The notes under the pieces are model-generated. The model saw only the letters and a list, made by a program, of their open reading frames with translations, was not told where the DNA came from and searched no databases. From assembly GCA_963702935.1 (NCBI GenBank), contig OY969772.1, forward strand, positions 1,240,001-1,304,000: a stretch of DNA of 64,000 nucleotides. Direction: 5' to 3'. A program made the position numbers and the translations under genes. Numbering within the stretch: the first letter of the stretch is position 1; every line of letters begins with the position of its first letter. Shown here one piece after another: positions 16,536-25,227 of this stretch. This DNA comes from DAOTWA01 sp963702935. Its GTDB lineage: Bacteria; Chloroflexota; Anaerolineae; Anaerolineales; Anaerolineaceae.

Positions 16536-16582
16536 AGCCAAACCCTAAGCTGGAGTTTCGCCTTTTTTGGAAGGATTAGAAA

Positions 16583-16670
16583 ATCCACCACAAAGGCACA
16601 GAGCGCACAGAGAAATCGAGTAAAAAAGCGGCCAGAATCTCTGTGAGCTCTGCGTCTCCGTGGTGAAAAT
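16583..16670. repeat. 'CACAGAG' palindromic repeat
   Basis: CCACCACAAAGGCACAGAGC...CTCTGTG...CTCCGTGGTG forms an imperfect long hairpin of the same family as 12170-12257. It lies between convergent radical SAM and galE genes; the rest of the spacer holds CTGATTGCCTGATCCC words. Confidence 0.65.
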
Positions 16671-16765
16671 ATCGCCCTGGCCCAAATGGATGAAAGTCCA
16701 GCCAAGAATCTGGGAGTCCAAAGGTCCTCCTGCTCCCTGATTGCCTGATCCCTGTTCCCTTTCCC

Positions 16766-17781
16766 TTATTCCTTAAACCCCAAAATCTTTCCCCGCAGCT
16801 CGCCCCACTTGAGCGCGTCTGCCAGGCCCTGCTCGATGGGCAAGCTGGCTTCCCAGCCCAGCAGCTTCTTGGCCGTGTCGGCGTTGGCGTAGGCGCCGGC
16901 CACGTCGCCGGGGCGCGGCGGCGTCTCGCGCTTGTGGATCGTCTGCCCGTAGACCTTCTCGAAGGCCGTCACCAGCTCGCGCACCGTCACGCCGTGGCCG
17001 GTGCCCAGGTTGATCACCAGGTAGGGATGCTCGGGGCGCTCCGAGCGGGCGAAGGCCTGGTCGAAGCCCTCCACCGCCTTGACGTGCGCCTCGGCCAGGT
17101 CCCACACGTGGATGTAATCGCGGATGCCCGTGCCGTCGCGCGTGGGCCAGTCCGTGCCGGTGATCTCGAACACCGGCTCTCGCCCCTGGGCCACGTCCAC
17201 CAGCTTGCCCAGCACGTGGCTGGGGCGCTCCACGTGGATGCCCGAGCGCATCTGGGGTCCGCCCCAATGGGGTTGAAATAACGCAGGGCGATAGCCTTCA
17301 TGCCGTAAGCCAGGCTGAAATCCTGCAGGATCATCTCCATCATGTATTTGGTGCGCGCGTAAGGGCTGGAGGGCTTGAGCGGAGCGCTCTCCGTGACCAT
17401 GAAGCCTGGCACCACGTCGTACACCGAGGCCGAAGAGCTGAACACGACCCGCTTGTGTCCCAGGCGGTTCAGCGTGCGGAACAGCTCCAGCGACTTGCCC
17501 ACGTTCTCGCGGTAATAGTCGTAGGGCCGGGCCACCGAATCGGGCACCACGATCAGCGCGGCGCAATGGATGGTAGCCGTGATGTCGGGGTGCTCGCGGA
17601 AGACCGTCTCCAGCGCGGCTTCGTCGGCGATGTCGGCCTGGTAAAAGATGCGCCCGCGGGTGAACTCGACCCGCCCGGTGACCAGCGAATCGAGGATGAC
17701 CGGGGTATGCCCGTGGTCTTCCAACGCGGATGCGATCGTGCTGCCGATGTACCCGGCGCCGCCGGTGATCAGTATTTTCAT
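16766..17781 (-). CDS. galE: UDP-glucose 4-epimerase, one frameshift
   Basis: An NAD-dependent SDR epimerase: MKILITGGAGYIGSTIA (NAD-binding Gly motif), FSSSASVYD, and the catalytic YARTKYMME (YxxxK). After RYFNPIGADP the frame breaks near 17254-17257 and continues in another frame with MRSGIHVERPSHVLGKLVDV, TRDGTGIRDYIHVWDLAEAHVKA and INLGTGHGVTVREL. Adding one C to the CCCC run restores a continuous ~339-residue GalE ending at 16766. The break is most simply a one-base homopolymer error. Good start at 17781. Confidence 0.88.
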
Positions 17782-17908
17782 GGGATCTCTCCGTCCGAGG
17801 TGTGAGGATTGGCAAAAAACGTCTGTGCGGGATTATAACGCGAATTGGGGGAGCAGGGGATCAGGGGATCAGGGATCAGGCGATCAGGCAACCAGGAGCA
17901 GAACGGGC

Positions 17909-18265
17909 CTCCCTCCCGCCAGAGTAGGGCGGGATTCACATCCCGCCGGAGTAGGACGAAGCTCCCTCCCGCCAGGGTAGGGCGGGATTCACATCCCGCC
18001 AGAGCAGGACGAAGCTCCCTCCCGCCAGAGTAGGGCGGGATTCACATCCCGCCAGAGTAGGACGAGGCTCCCTCCCGCCAGGGTAGGGCGGGATTCACAT
18101 CCCGCCAGAGCAGGGCGAAGCTCCCTCCGCCAGAGTAGGGCGGGATTCACATCCCGCCGGAGCAAGACGAAGCTCCCTCCCGCCGGAGTAGGGCGGGGCT
18201 CACATCCCGCCAGAGCAGGACGAAGCTCCCTCCCGCCGGAGTAGGGCGGGATTCACATCCCGCCG
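17909..18265. repeat. 53-bp tandem repeat array, about 7 units with internal hairpins
   Basis: Units start at 17909, 17962, 18015, 18068, 18121, 18173 and 18226. All are 53 bp except the fifth, which is 52 bp (one C shorter). Each carries the palindrome GGCGGGATTCACATCCCGCC and a divergent CAGAGTAGGACGAAG spacer. The last unit runs into the 3' end of the adenosine deaminase gene and supplies its stop. It is not a CRISPR: the whole unit is conserved and no unique spacers exist. Confidence 0.95.
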
Positions 18266-19287
18266 AGGCCCGGGGGAGCCTTGCTCCCGCCGCGCTCTCC
18301 CCGAAGGGCGCCCTTTTCCGCCTGCGTCAAGAAGGCCGCCTCCAGGCCGTTGGCCTGCACCTGGCGGAGCTGGTCCGCGCTCAACCCCATCGCCTCACGC
18401 GCCACGTCGTACTCGTGCGCCAGGGTGATGTCACCGAACAGGCTGGGGTCATCCGTGTTGAGCGTGGCGCGCAGGCCGTGGCGCAGAAACAACGGCAGCG
18501 GATGGGCGGCGTAGCCCGCCACCGAGCTGGTGAACACGTTGCTGGTAGGGCAGCACTCGATGGCCACCCCCCGCTCCGCCAGCAGATCCAGCACGGCCGG
18601 GTCGTCGGCGGCGTGCACGGCGTGCCCCAGGCGCTCCGCGCCCAGCAGCTCCACCGTCTGGCGCACGCTGTCTGCCCCGGCGAACTCCCCGGCGTGCGCG
18701 CTGACGTGCAGCCCGGCCGCGCGCATGCGCCGGAATTGCGCCTCGAACTCCGCCGCCGGGTGGCGCGCCTCGTCGCCGGCCAGGTCTACCCCCACCACGC
18801 CCCGCTCGCGGAACGCCAGGGCGGCCTGCACCTCGGCCTCACACGCCTCGGCGCCGTACGTCCGCGAGAGGATCACCAACAGGCGCGCGGTCAGCGGCAG
18901 CCTGCCGCGCGACTCCTCCCAGGCCTCGCACACCGCCGCCGTCACGCCCAGGGGATCCAGGCCGTGCGGCTCGGCCATGAACAGCGGGCTGAAGCGCAGT
19001 TCCAGGTAGTCCACCCCCTGCGCGGCGGCGTCCTCCAGGCACTCCCAGGCGAAGCGCCGGCAGGCAGCGCAGTCCACGAAGGCGCAGCGCAGCAAATCGA
19101 AAGTAGGGAAGATCTGCACGATATCGTCCACCGGCTGGCGCATCCACACCCGGCGCTGCAAGGAAGGCAAATCTGCGGCGGGCAGGGGCAGGTGGTGCTT
19201 TTGCGCCAGCGCCAGCACCGTGGAGAGGCGCACGCTGCCTTCCAGGTGGCGGTGCAGGTCGGTCAGGGGCAGAGAAGGGTCGGGCAT
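18253..19287 (-). CDS. add: adenosine deaminase
   Basis: Deaminates adenosine (or a related purine such as adenine or aminofutalosine) to the hypoxanthine form. Metal-site and catalytic motifs: LTDLHRHLEGSVRLST, the ISxxR-like LSRTYG, SAHAGEFAG, LGHAVHAADD, IECCPTSN and LNTDDPSLFGD. Start MPDPSLPLTDLHRHLEG at 19287 after AAGGAGATTCCC; the longer frame upstream crosses a repeat. The last ~12 residues (SKAPPGLGGM) are encoded by the adjoining tandem repeat and are probably non-functional. The LHRHLEG variant and length (~344 aa) fit the family. Confidence 0.9.
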   Translation of the reverse strand: MPDPSLPLTDLHRHLEGSVRLSTVLALAQKHHLPLPAADLPSLQRRVWMRQPVDDIVQIFPTFDLLRCAFVDCAACRRFAWECLEDAAAQGVDYLELRFSPLFMAEPHGLDPLGVTAAVCEAWEESRGRLPLTARLLVILSRTYGAEACEAEVQAALAFRERGVVGVDLAGDEARHPAAEFEAQFRRMRAAGLHVSAHAGEFAGADSVRQTVELLGAERLGHAVHAADDPAVLDLLAERGVAIECCPTSNVFTSSVAGYAAHPLPLFLRHGLRATLNTDDPSLFGDITLAHEYDVAREAMGLSADQLRQVQANGLEAAFLTQAEKGALRGERGGSKAPPGLGGM

Positions 19288-19307
19288 GGGAATCTCCTTA
19301 GCAGAAC

Positions 19308-19341
19308 CTTGCGAAGGTCTAAAACCTTCGCAAGGTTGCCA
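19308..19341. repeat. 'AACCTTGCGAAGGT' hairpin repeat
   Basis: AACCTTGCGAAGGTCTAAAA followed by CCTTCGCAAGGTT forms a perfect stem in the add leader. Related sequences occur at 4370-4395, about 40085-40160 and 46905-46940. Confidence 0.7.
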
Positions 19342-19563
19342 GAAAAGGTCAGCCAATAACGCAATTGTAGCAGAGGAAGCCCAATTCCTCAAAATCGGCA
19401 ATCCGAAATCTACGTTCAACAATTCCCCCTGACCGCCTGATCCCTGCTCTCCTCCTTCCTCCTTCCTCCTTCCTCCTTCATCCTTCCTAACCCCTATCTT
19501 ACAACTCTGTAAGGTCTGGACACCCTTCTATGATTCCCCCTTATTTCAGGTTATCATTAAACT

Positions 19564-21321
19564 ATGCGCGCATCGGATGGGCCTTATCTGGCCGACTGGT
19601 TTTCTATCTCTCTGCGCTGGCTGTCGCTGCTGGGCCTGGCCGTGACCCTGGTAGAGACGGACGGCCTGTTTGCCTTCCCCGCGCTGGTGCTGCTGTTGCT
19701 CGTCCTGTGGAATGTCTTCGTCACCATCCTGGCCATGCTGAACCAGCGCCTGCCCTCCCATCGCGCTCTGAACATCCTCATCGACGCTCTGGCGGCCAGT
19801 TACTTCTTCTGGGATAGCGGGGGCATCTTCGGCCCGGCTGCCTGGGCGGGGCTGCTGCCCCTCTTTTCATCCGCCATCTACTACGAGTGGCGCGGCGGCT
19901 TGCTGGTCGGCCTGCTCATGACCGCCATCGAGGCCGGCCTGACCCAGTTCGACGTGTCCCTGCGCGCCGCCCTGCTCCCGCTGGGAGCCCTGGCGGCTTT
20001 CAACCTGATCATCGGGGCGAGCTTTGGCCTGCTCGGCCGCCGGCTGATCGCCAGCGTGCGCGCCATCTACAATCATCAGGTAGGCCTGCGCAAAGAGACC
20101 GAGGCCCGGGCCCAGCAGCAGGAGCGCGAGCGCATGCGCGCTTTCTACGACCTGACCGAGATGCTTTCGGCTACGCTGAACTACCAGGTGGTGGTCAATT
20201 CGGCCCTCGACCTGAGTGTGAACGCCCTCAACGATGGCAAGAACGGCGCGGAGCACATGGTCAGCGCCATGATGCAATTCTCCGAGGACAGCTTGCAGGT
20301 GGGCTCGGCGCGGCGCTTCACCCCCGCCGACATGCGCCTGCTGCTGCCCGGCGCCCAGGGGGCCATCGGCGAGGCGCTCAAGAAGGGCGAGCCGGTGCTG
20401 TGCGAGGATCCCGCCGGCGATCCGGAGATGACCTGCGTGGTGGCCTTGCGCACCTGCCGCTCCGCCTACGTGCTGCCCCTGATCAGCGGCTTGAACATCT
20501 ACGGCATCCTGCTCTTTGCCAGCCCGCAAGAAGGCTTTTTCACGCAGGAGCGCCGCGAAATGCTGGAGATGATCAGCCACCAGGCCGTGATCGCCATCCA
20601 GAACGCGCGCCTGTACCAGGACCTGGCGGAAGAGCAGGGACGCATCCTCAATTCGCAGGAGGAAGCGCGCAAGAAGCTGGCGCGCGACCTGCACGATGGC
20701 CCGACCCAATCCGTGGCGGCCATCGCCATGCGCGCTAACTTCGTGCGCCGCCTGCTGGAGAAGGAGCCTGCCTCCGCTCCTGAAGAGCTGAAGAAGATCG
20801 AGGACATGGCCATGCGCACCACCAAGGAGCTGCGCCACATGCTCTTCACCCTGCGTCCCCTCATCCTGGAATCGCAGGGGCTGGCGGCGGCCTTGCAGGC
20901 CATGGCCGAGAAGATGCGTGAGACCTACGGCCAGAACGTGGTGGTCCAGGTGGACCCCAAGGCGGTCGAGGCGCTGGAAATCGGCAAACAGACCGTCATT
21001 TTCTACCTGGCCGAAGAGGCGGTCAATAATGCCCGCAAGCATGCCCAGGCCGCGCATATCTGGGTGCGCCTGAAGACCATCCCGCAGCAGAAGGACCTGA
21101 CCCTGCTCGAAGTCCAGGACGACGGGGCGGGCTTCGACGTGGCCAAAGTGAAGGATTCTTACGAGAACCGCGGCAGCCTGGGGATGGTCAATCTCCAGGA
21201 GCGCACCGAGCTGGTCAACGGCCTGCTCAACCTGGAATCGGCCCCCGGGCGCGGCACGCGCGTACAGGTGTACGTGCCCCTCAGCGAAGAAGTCGCGGAT
21301 TTGCTGCACCGGGCGAAGTAG
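19564..21321 (+). CDS. membrane-bound sensor histidine kinase (HisKA_3, GAF)
   Basis: The 585-residue protein has an N-terminal bundle of about five or six membrane helices (residues 15-165), a short coiled coil (TEARAQQQERERMRAFYDLTEM), a GAF-like domain (about 195-355), the NarL-class phosphoacceptor helix KLARDLHDGPTQSVAAIAMR (His near 379) and a HATPase_c domain (EEAVNNARKHA, DDGAGFD, GSLGMVNLQER). It should phosphorylate a NarL/LuxR-type response regulator, but none is adjacent. The ATG has no Shine-Dalgarno; a TATCAT hexamer ends 6 bp before it, so a leaderless mRNA is possible. Confidence 0.9.
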   Translation: MRASDGPYLADWFSISLRWLSLLGLAVTLVETDGLFAFPALVLLLLVLWNVFVTILAMLNQRLPSHRALNILIDALAASYFFWDSGGIFGPAAWAGLLPLFSSAIYYEWRGGLLVGLLMTAIEAGLTQFDVSLRAALLPLGALAAFNLIIGASFGLLGRRLIASVRAIYNHQVGLRKETEARAQQQERERMRAFYDLTEMLSATLNYQVVVNSALDLSVNALNDGKNGAEHMVSAMMQFSEDSLQVGSARRFTPADMRLLLPGAQGAIGEALKKGEPVLCEDPAGDPEMTCVVALRTCRSAYVLPLISGLNIYGILLFASPQEGFFTQERREMLEMISHQAVIAIQNARLYQDLAEEQGRILNSQEEARKKLARDLHDGPTQSVAAIAMRANFVRRLLEKEPASAPEELKKIEDMAMRTTKELRHMLFTLRPLILESQGLAAALQAMAEKMRETYGQNVVVQVDPKAVEALEIGKQTVIFYLAEEAVNNARKHAQAAHIWVRLKTIPQQKDLTLLEVQDDGAGFDVAKVKDSYENRGSLGMVNLQERTELVNGLLNLESAPGRGTRVQVYVPLSEEVADLLHRAK

Positions 21322-21324
21322 AGG

Positions 21325-21510
21325 GGAGGCAATCAGGAATCAGGCAACCAGGGATCAGTATTCAGTGTTCAGTGTTCAGTGTTCAGTATTTTCCTGGTTC
21401 CTTGATCGCCTCATCGCCTCATCGCCTGGTTGCCTGATCGCCTAATCCTCTGATCCCTCATCGCCTGACCACTACCCACTGACCACTACCCACTGACCAC
21501 TACCCACTGT
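21325..21510. repeat. intergenic repeat block ('GATCAGG', 'TTCAGTG', 'CACTGACCACTACC')
   Basis: Tandem GTTCAGTGTTCAGTGTTCAG, CCTCATCGCCTCATCGCC and CCACTGACCACTACC words fill the spacer. A TATAAT at 21513-21518 follows the repeats and may serve the hydrolase gene. No coding signal was seen. Confidence 0.7.
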
Positions 21511-21537
21511 ATTATAATCACCCCAGGGAGCCTCCTG

Positions 21538-22302
21538 ATGCCCATCGCTGCCGAAATGTATTACCTTTACAATGGAGGGGGGAGTCGCGTCAAGCCGCCG
21601 CTGGTGCTGGTGCACGGGGCCGGCGGCAGCCATCTATCCTGGCCGGCCGAGCTGCGCCGCCTGGCAGGCTACCGCGTCTATACGCCCGACCTGCCCGGCC
21701 ACGGAAAGTCGCCCGGCTCCGGGCAGCAGTTGGCCGCGGCTTACGCCGCCCGGCTGGTGGATTTCCTGGGGGAGTTGGATATGCACCAGGCCATCTTCGT
21801 GGGGCACTCCCTGGGAGGCGCGGTTGTGCTGGAGCTGGCCTTGCAGCACGCCCAGCACGTGGCCGGGCTGGTGCTGCTCTCCGCCGGCGCCACCCTGGAC
21901 ATCCCGCCCGATATCCTCCAGGCCGCATCTAACCAGGTCACCTACGCGACCGCCCTGGAAAAGCTCAACCTGCGCATCTTTGGCCCGCAAGCCAAAGCCG
22001 ACCTGCAGGAAAGGTCGGCCAAAAGCCTGGCCGCCACCCGCCCCGGCGTGCTCTATGGCGACCTGCTGGCCTGCGCCTCTTTCGACGCCCTGGAGCGCGT
22101 GGCCGAGATCCACGCGCCGGCCCTGGTGCTGTGCGGCGCGGAAGACAGCCTGACGCCGCCCCATTTTGCCCATTACCTGGCCGCCCGCATTCCCGGCGCG
22201 CAGGTGCAGGTGCTGCCCGGCGCCGGCCACATGCTCATGCTGGAGCAGCCTGCCGCCGTAGCCACCGCCGTGCGCAAGTTCCTGGACGGCCTGGCCTATT
22301 AA
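21538..22302 (+). CDS. alpha/beta-fold hydrolase
   Basis: The 254-residue protein has the full catalytic set: oxyanion HGAGGSHLSW, nucleophile elbow FVGHSLGGAV (Ser), acid in LVLCGAEDSLTPP (Asp) and His in LPGAGHMLMLEQP. Cytoplasmic, with no signal peptide. The substrate (ester, lactone or acyl compound) cannot be inferred. Start ATG 21538 after GGGAGCCTCCTG. Surrounded by repeat spacers, so probably monocistronic. Confidence 0.88.
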   Translation: MPIAAEMYYLYNGGGSRVKPPLVLVHGAGGSHLSWPAELRRLAGYRVYTPDLPGHGKSPGSGQQLAAAYAARLVDFLGELDMHQAIFVGHSLGGAVVLELALQHAQHVAGLVLLSAGATLDIPPDILQAASNQVTYATALEKLNLRIFGPQAKADLQERSAKSLAATRPGVLYGDLLACASFDALERVAEIHAPALVLCGAEDSLTPPHFAHYLAARIPGAQVQVLPGAGHMLMLEQPAAVATAVRKFLDGLAY

Positions 22303-22317
22303 GAATTTCACCCAGAG

Positions 22318-22490
22318 CCGCTAAGAAAAGACAACCCACCACGGAGAAACCCTTGTTAACGTTATTCGAGACAGGGACTTCAACCACAAAGGCCACAAAG
22401 TACACCAAGAAAAAAAATAGGGTCTTAGAGCAAAAACTACAAAGAACTTGGTGTCCTTCGTGTTCTTGGTGGTTTGAAGCTTTCACCTAT
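22318..22490. repeat. 'CCACAAAGGCCACAAAG...' palindromic repeat spacer
   Basis: AACCACAAAGGCCACAAAGT on the left pairs with CTTCGTGTTCTTGGTGGTT on the right around an A-rich loop, in the spacer between convergent hydrolase and rdgB genes. No gene. Confidence 0.6.
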
Positions 22491-22493
22491 CCA

Positions 22494-23093
22494 TCACTTT
22501 TCAATCCACTGCATCAATAAGGGCCGGGCGGCCAGGATAGCCCGCGCGCGGTGGCTGAGGCGGTTCTTCTCCGCCATGCTCAGCTCCGCCATGCTCTTGC
22601 CCGTGCCTTCCACCAGGAAGATCGGATCGTAACCGAAGCCGTTGTGCCCGCGCTCCTCCGGGAGGATCTCGCCCGGGCAGTTCCCCTCGGCGTAAGACAG
22701 CTCCCCCTCGGGCCTGGCGATGGCCACCGTGCAGTGGAAGTGCGCTTTCCAGGGGCGCGCGTGCGGGCGCAGTTGCTCTAGTAGATAAGCACGCCGGTCC
22801 GCGTCGGTGGCGTGCGGCCTGGATACGAAGCGCGCCGAATACAGCCCCGGGCGCCCGTCCAGCGCGTCCACTTCCAGGCCGGAATCGTCCCCCACGGCCC
22901 ATAATCCGCTGGCCCTGGCGGAAGCCAGCGCCTTGCGCGCCGCGTTCTCCGCGTAGGTGCTGCCGTCTTCGACCACGTTCAGGTGCAGCCCCAGGTCAGA
23001 CGGGCTGACCAGCTCCACGGGCAGGTCTCCCAGCAGCGCGCGCATTTCCTTCAGCTTGCCGCGGTTTTCACTCGCGAGAAATAACTTGAGCAT
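22494..23093 (-). CDS. rdgB: XTP/dITP diphosphatase (RdgB/HAM1)
   Basis: Cleaves non-canonical purine nucleoside triphosphates (XTP, ITP, dITP) to monophosphates and pyrophosphate. Motifs: FLASENRGKLKEM, STYAENAARKALASA, AVGDDSGLEVDALDGRPGLYSARF, GHNGFGYDPIFL, KSMAELSMAEKNRLSHR. 199 residues, complete. Start ATG 23093 after AAGGAGAGCC. Divergent from DUF177 across an AT-rich promoter region. Confidence 0.96.
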   Translation of the reverse strand: MLKLFLASENRGKLKEMRALLGDLPVELVSPSDLGLHLNVVEDGSTYAENAARKALASARASGLWAVGDDSGLEVDALDGRPGLYSARFVSRPHATDADRRAYLLEQLRPHARPWKAHFHCTVAIARPEGELSYAEGNCPGEILPEERGHNGFGYDPIFLVEGTGKSMAELSMAEKNRLSHRARAILAARPLLMQWIEK

Positions 23094-23130
23094 GGCTCTC
23101 CTTAATATTTATAATAAAAATGATATAAAC

Positions 23131-23159
23131 TTGACTTTGAGAGTCGCCTGTGTTATACT
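23131..23159 (+). promoter_or_regulatory. sigma-70 promoter of the DUF177 gene
   Basis: TTGACT (23131-23136), a 17-bp spacer and TATACT (23154-23159). The predicted start site near 23166 lies downstream of an in-frame ATG at 23150, which decides in favour of the GTG at 23201 as translation start. Confidence 0.75.
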
Positions 23160-23200
23160 ACACAATATCTTATTCTACTATACTCAAAAAGACTGCGCTT

Positions 23201-23701
23201 GTGTATCACCCACAACACCCCCTACGGCTGAATGTCGGCTTCATTATCGGGCAGTCGATTGGGTCCAGCCGTGATTTTCACTTCGAGTTTTCCGATATCC
23301 ATCTTCAACCCGACTTGGATTTAAGCCATTTTGTGGGCGTGGCCCGCATCGGGCGAACCCCCCAGGGTCTGCTGGTGCAGGCCAAATTCGAAGCCAACCA
23401 GACCTCCGAGTGTGTGCGCTGCCTGACCGAATTCGAGCAGCCGCTGAAGATAGAGTTTAACGAGCTTTTTGCTTTTTCTCCACGCACGGCGTCGGAATCC
23501 GGCTTGATCTTGCCCGAAAGCGGCAACATCGACCTGGAGCCCCTGGTGCGTGAATACATGTTACTGGAGACCCCTATGCGCCCCTTATGCAGGCCAGACT
23601 GCAAGGGGTTGTGTCCTGTGTGCGGCGAAGATCTCAACCAGAACATCTGCGAGCACCAGGCCAACAAATCAAAGGCAGAGAGAGAGCATTCCTCACCCTG
23701 A
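23201..23701 (+). CDS. DUF177 (YceD-like) protein
   Basis: A ~166-residue protein with the DUF177 core: RDFHFEFSDIHL, TPQGLLVQAKFEANQTSECVRCLTEFEQPL, the acidic/aromatic strand ELFAFSP, and a C-terminal Cys cluster CRPDCKGLCPVCGEDLNQNICEH (probable zinc site). YceD family proteins are linked to 23S rRNA/ribosome accumulation and normally precede rpmF (L32); no rpmF follows here, and the sigma factor is next. GTG start chosen from promoter position and from family N-terminus (PLRLNVGF). Confidence 0.82.
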   Translation: MYHPQHPLRLNVGFIIGQSIGSSRDFHFEFSDIHLQPDLDLSHFVGVARIGRTPQGLLVQAKFEANQTSECVRCLTEFEQPLKIEFNELFAFSPRTASESGLILPESGNIDLEPLVREYMLLETPMRPLCRPDCKGLCPVCGEDLNQNICEHQANKSKAEREHSSP

Positions 23702-23890
23702 CCCTTTTTTCTTAACCTGCGCTTGTCAGGGCGGAAGGCACGCAAGTTGCACCTTCCCCTACGGCGCACAGGATTGGGTAGGGGGTGAGAGGGCAGTCTT
23801 ATTTTATTCGCTTATAGTTTTGGGACGGGCGATATGCAACCTGGGAAGGTCACCCCTGGAATTGATGGGGGCCATCATAGGAGGGTATAA

Positions 23891-25066
23891 GTGACGCATC
23901 CGGGTAGGCGTGGGCAAAATACCGAGATTCTGGGCATGTTACTGGAAAAGGCTGACGTGCAGGGTTACCTGACCACGGAAGACTTGATGGAATTCTATCC
24001 CAACGGCGATGAGGACGCCGAGCACCTGAGCGCGATCGTGGTGGCGCTGCGGCGCAGGGGCGTGGACATCCTGGACCGCGAGGCCGAGTTCGAGGCGGTG
24101 GAGGAGGAATCGCAGCCGCCCAGCGACCTCGATCCTTTCGTCGGCCTGGAGCGCATCTCCACCGACGATACGGTGGGGCTGTACCTCAAGGAGATGTCGC
24201 GCGTCCCGCTGCTTTCCGTGGAGGAAGAGCTGGCCCTGGCGCAGCGCATCGAGAAGGGCCGCGCGGCCAATAAAGACCTCAACCGCGCCGGCGCGCGCCT
24301 CACTCCCGAGCGCCGGGTGGAGCTGGAAAGCCTGTTGCAGGACGGCGTTTCCGCCCGCGAGCACCTCATCAAGGCCAATACGCGCCTGGTGGTCAGCATC
24401 GCCAAGAAGTACATCGGGCGCGGCGTGCCCTTCCTCGACCTGATCCAAGAGGGCAACCTGGGCCTGATGAAGGCCGTGGAAAAGTACGACTACCAGCGCG
24501 GCTTCCGCTTCTCCACCTACGCCACCTGGTGGATTCGCCAGACCATCACGCGCTCGATTGCCGACCAGGGCCGCACCATCCGCGTGCCGGTGCACATGAT
24601 CGACCGCATCCGCCAGCTCTACAAGACCACCCACGAGATGGAGCAGCGCCTGGGCCGCCCGCCCAAGACGGACGAGCTGGCCGGCGAGCTGGGGTTGAGC
24701 ACGCGTAAAGTGCAGTGGATGCTGCGCGTTTCCTGGCTGCCGCTCTCGCTGGAAAGCCCGGTGGGCGACGAGGAAGACTCCGAGCTGGGCATGTTCGTGG
24801 AAGACAACATCACTCCCTCGCCCATCCAGACCGCTTACAGCGACATGCTGCACGAGAAGATCGAGGAAGTGCTGGCCACCCTCTCGCCGCGCGAGGCGCG
24901 CATCCTGCGCCTGCGCTTCGGCCTGGACAACGGCCGCACTTACACCCTGGAAGAAGTCGGCCAGAAATTCGGCCTCACCCGCGAGCGCATCCGCCAGATC
25001 GAGGGCAAGGCTTTGCGCCGTTTGCGCCACCCAAGGCGCGCCCGGCAGTTGAAGGACTATTTGTAA
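23891..25066 (+). CDS. sigma-70 family RNA polymerase sigma factor, RpoD/SigA type
   Basis: The 391-residue protein has a sigma 1.1-like N-terminus (LLEKADVQGYLTTEDLMEFYP), region 1.2 (DTVGLYLKEMSRVPLLSVEEELALAQRIEKG), region 2 (LVVSIAKKYIGRGVPFLDLIQEGNLGLMKAVEKYDYQRGFRFSTYATWWIRQ, shown here only to describe order), region 3 and region 4 (TLEEVGQKFGLTRERIRQIEGKALRRLRHP). The full 1.2-4 set and the -10-binding helix identify a principal-type sigma. GTG start at 23891 in a weak ribosome-binding context. It may be the housekeeping sigma or a close paralogue. Confidence 0.93.
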   Translation: MTHPGRRGQNTEILGMLLEKADVQGYLTTEDLMEFYPNGDEDAEHLSAIVVALRRRGVDILDREAEFEAVEEESQPPSDLDPFVGLERISTDDTVGLYLKEMSRVPLLSVEEELALAQRIEKGRAANKDLNRAGARLTPERRVELESLLQDGVSAREHLIKANTRLVVSIAKKYIGRGVPFLDLIQEGNLGLMKAVEKYDYQRGFRFSTYATWWIRQTITRSIADQGRTIRVPVHMIDRIRQLYKTTHEMEQRLGRPPKTDELAGELGLSTRKVQWMLRVSWLPLSLESPVGDEEDSELGMFVEDNITPSPIQTAYSDMLHEKIEEVLATLSPREARILRLRFGLDNGRTYTLEEVGQKFGLTRERIRQIEGKALRRLRHPRRARQLKDYL

Positions 25067-25158
25067 TGATAGGCTTATTCTCGATGTCGATGCCCGTTGA
25101 TCAGGAGCGGCTGTACGCCAGATGAGCCGCCCGGGCATCCCTGTTGCCTGAACACAAA

Positions 25159-25183
25159 ACGCTGGCCGAGGCCGGCGTTTTTG
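25159..25183 (+). terminator. Rho-independent terminator after the sigma factor
   Basis: ACGCTGGCCGAGGCCGGCGT hairpin followed by TTTTTG, about 95 bp after the sigma factor stop and before metG. Confidence 0.8.
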
Positions 25184-25227
25184 TTTCATGATAAAATCGC
25201 TCTATTCATTCGTTATCGAGGTGTTTT

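Noticed and set aside
17909..18265. CRISPR array
   Set aside because: The whole 53-bp unit is repeated with no unique spacers, and no cas genes are nearby.
19867..21309. 480-codon minus-strand frame opposite the sensor kinase
   Set aside because: Antisense shadow of the HisKA_3 and HATPase domains caused by GC-rich third positions.
23150..23200. ATG start for DUF177 at 23150
   Set aside because: It lies within the -10 region of the promoter, upstream of the expected transcript start.
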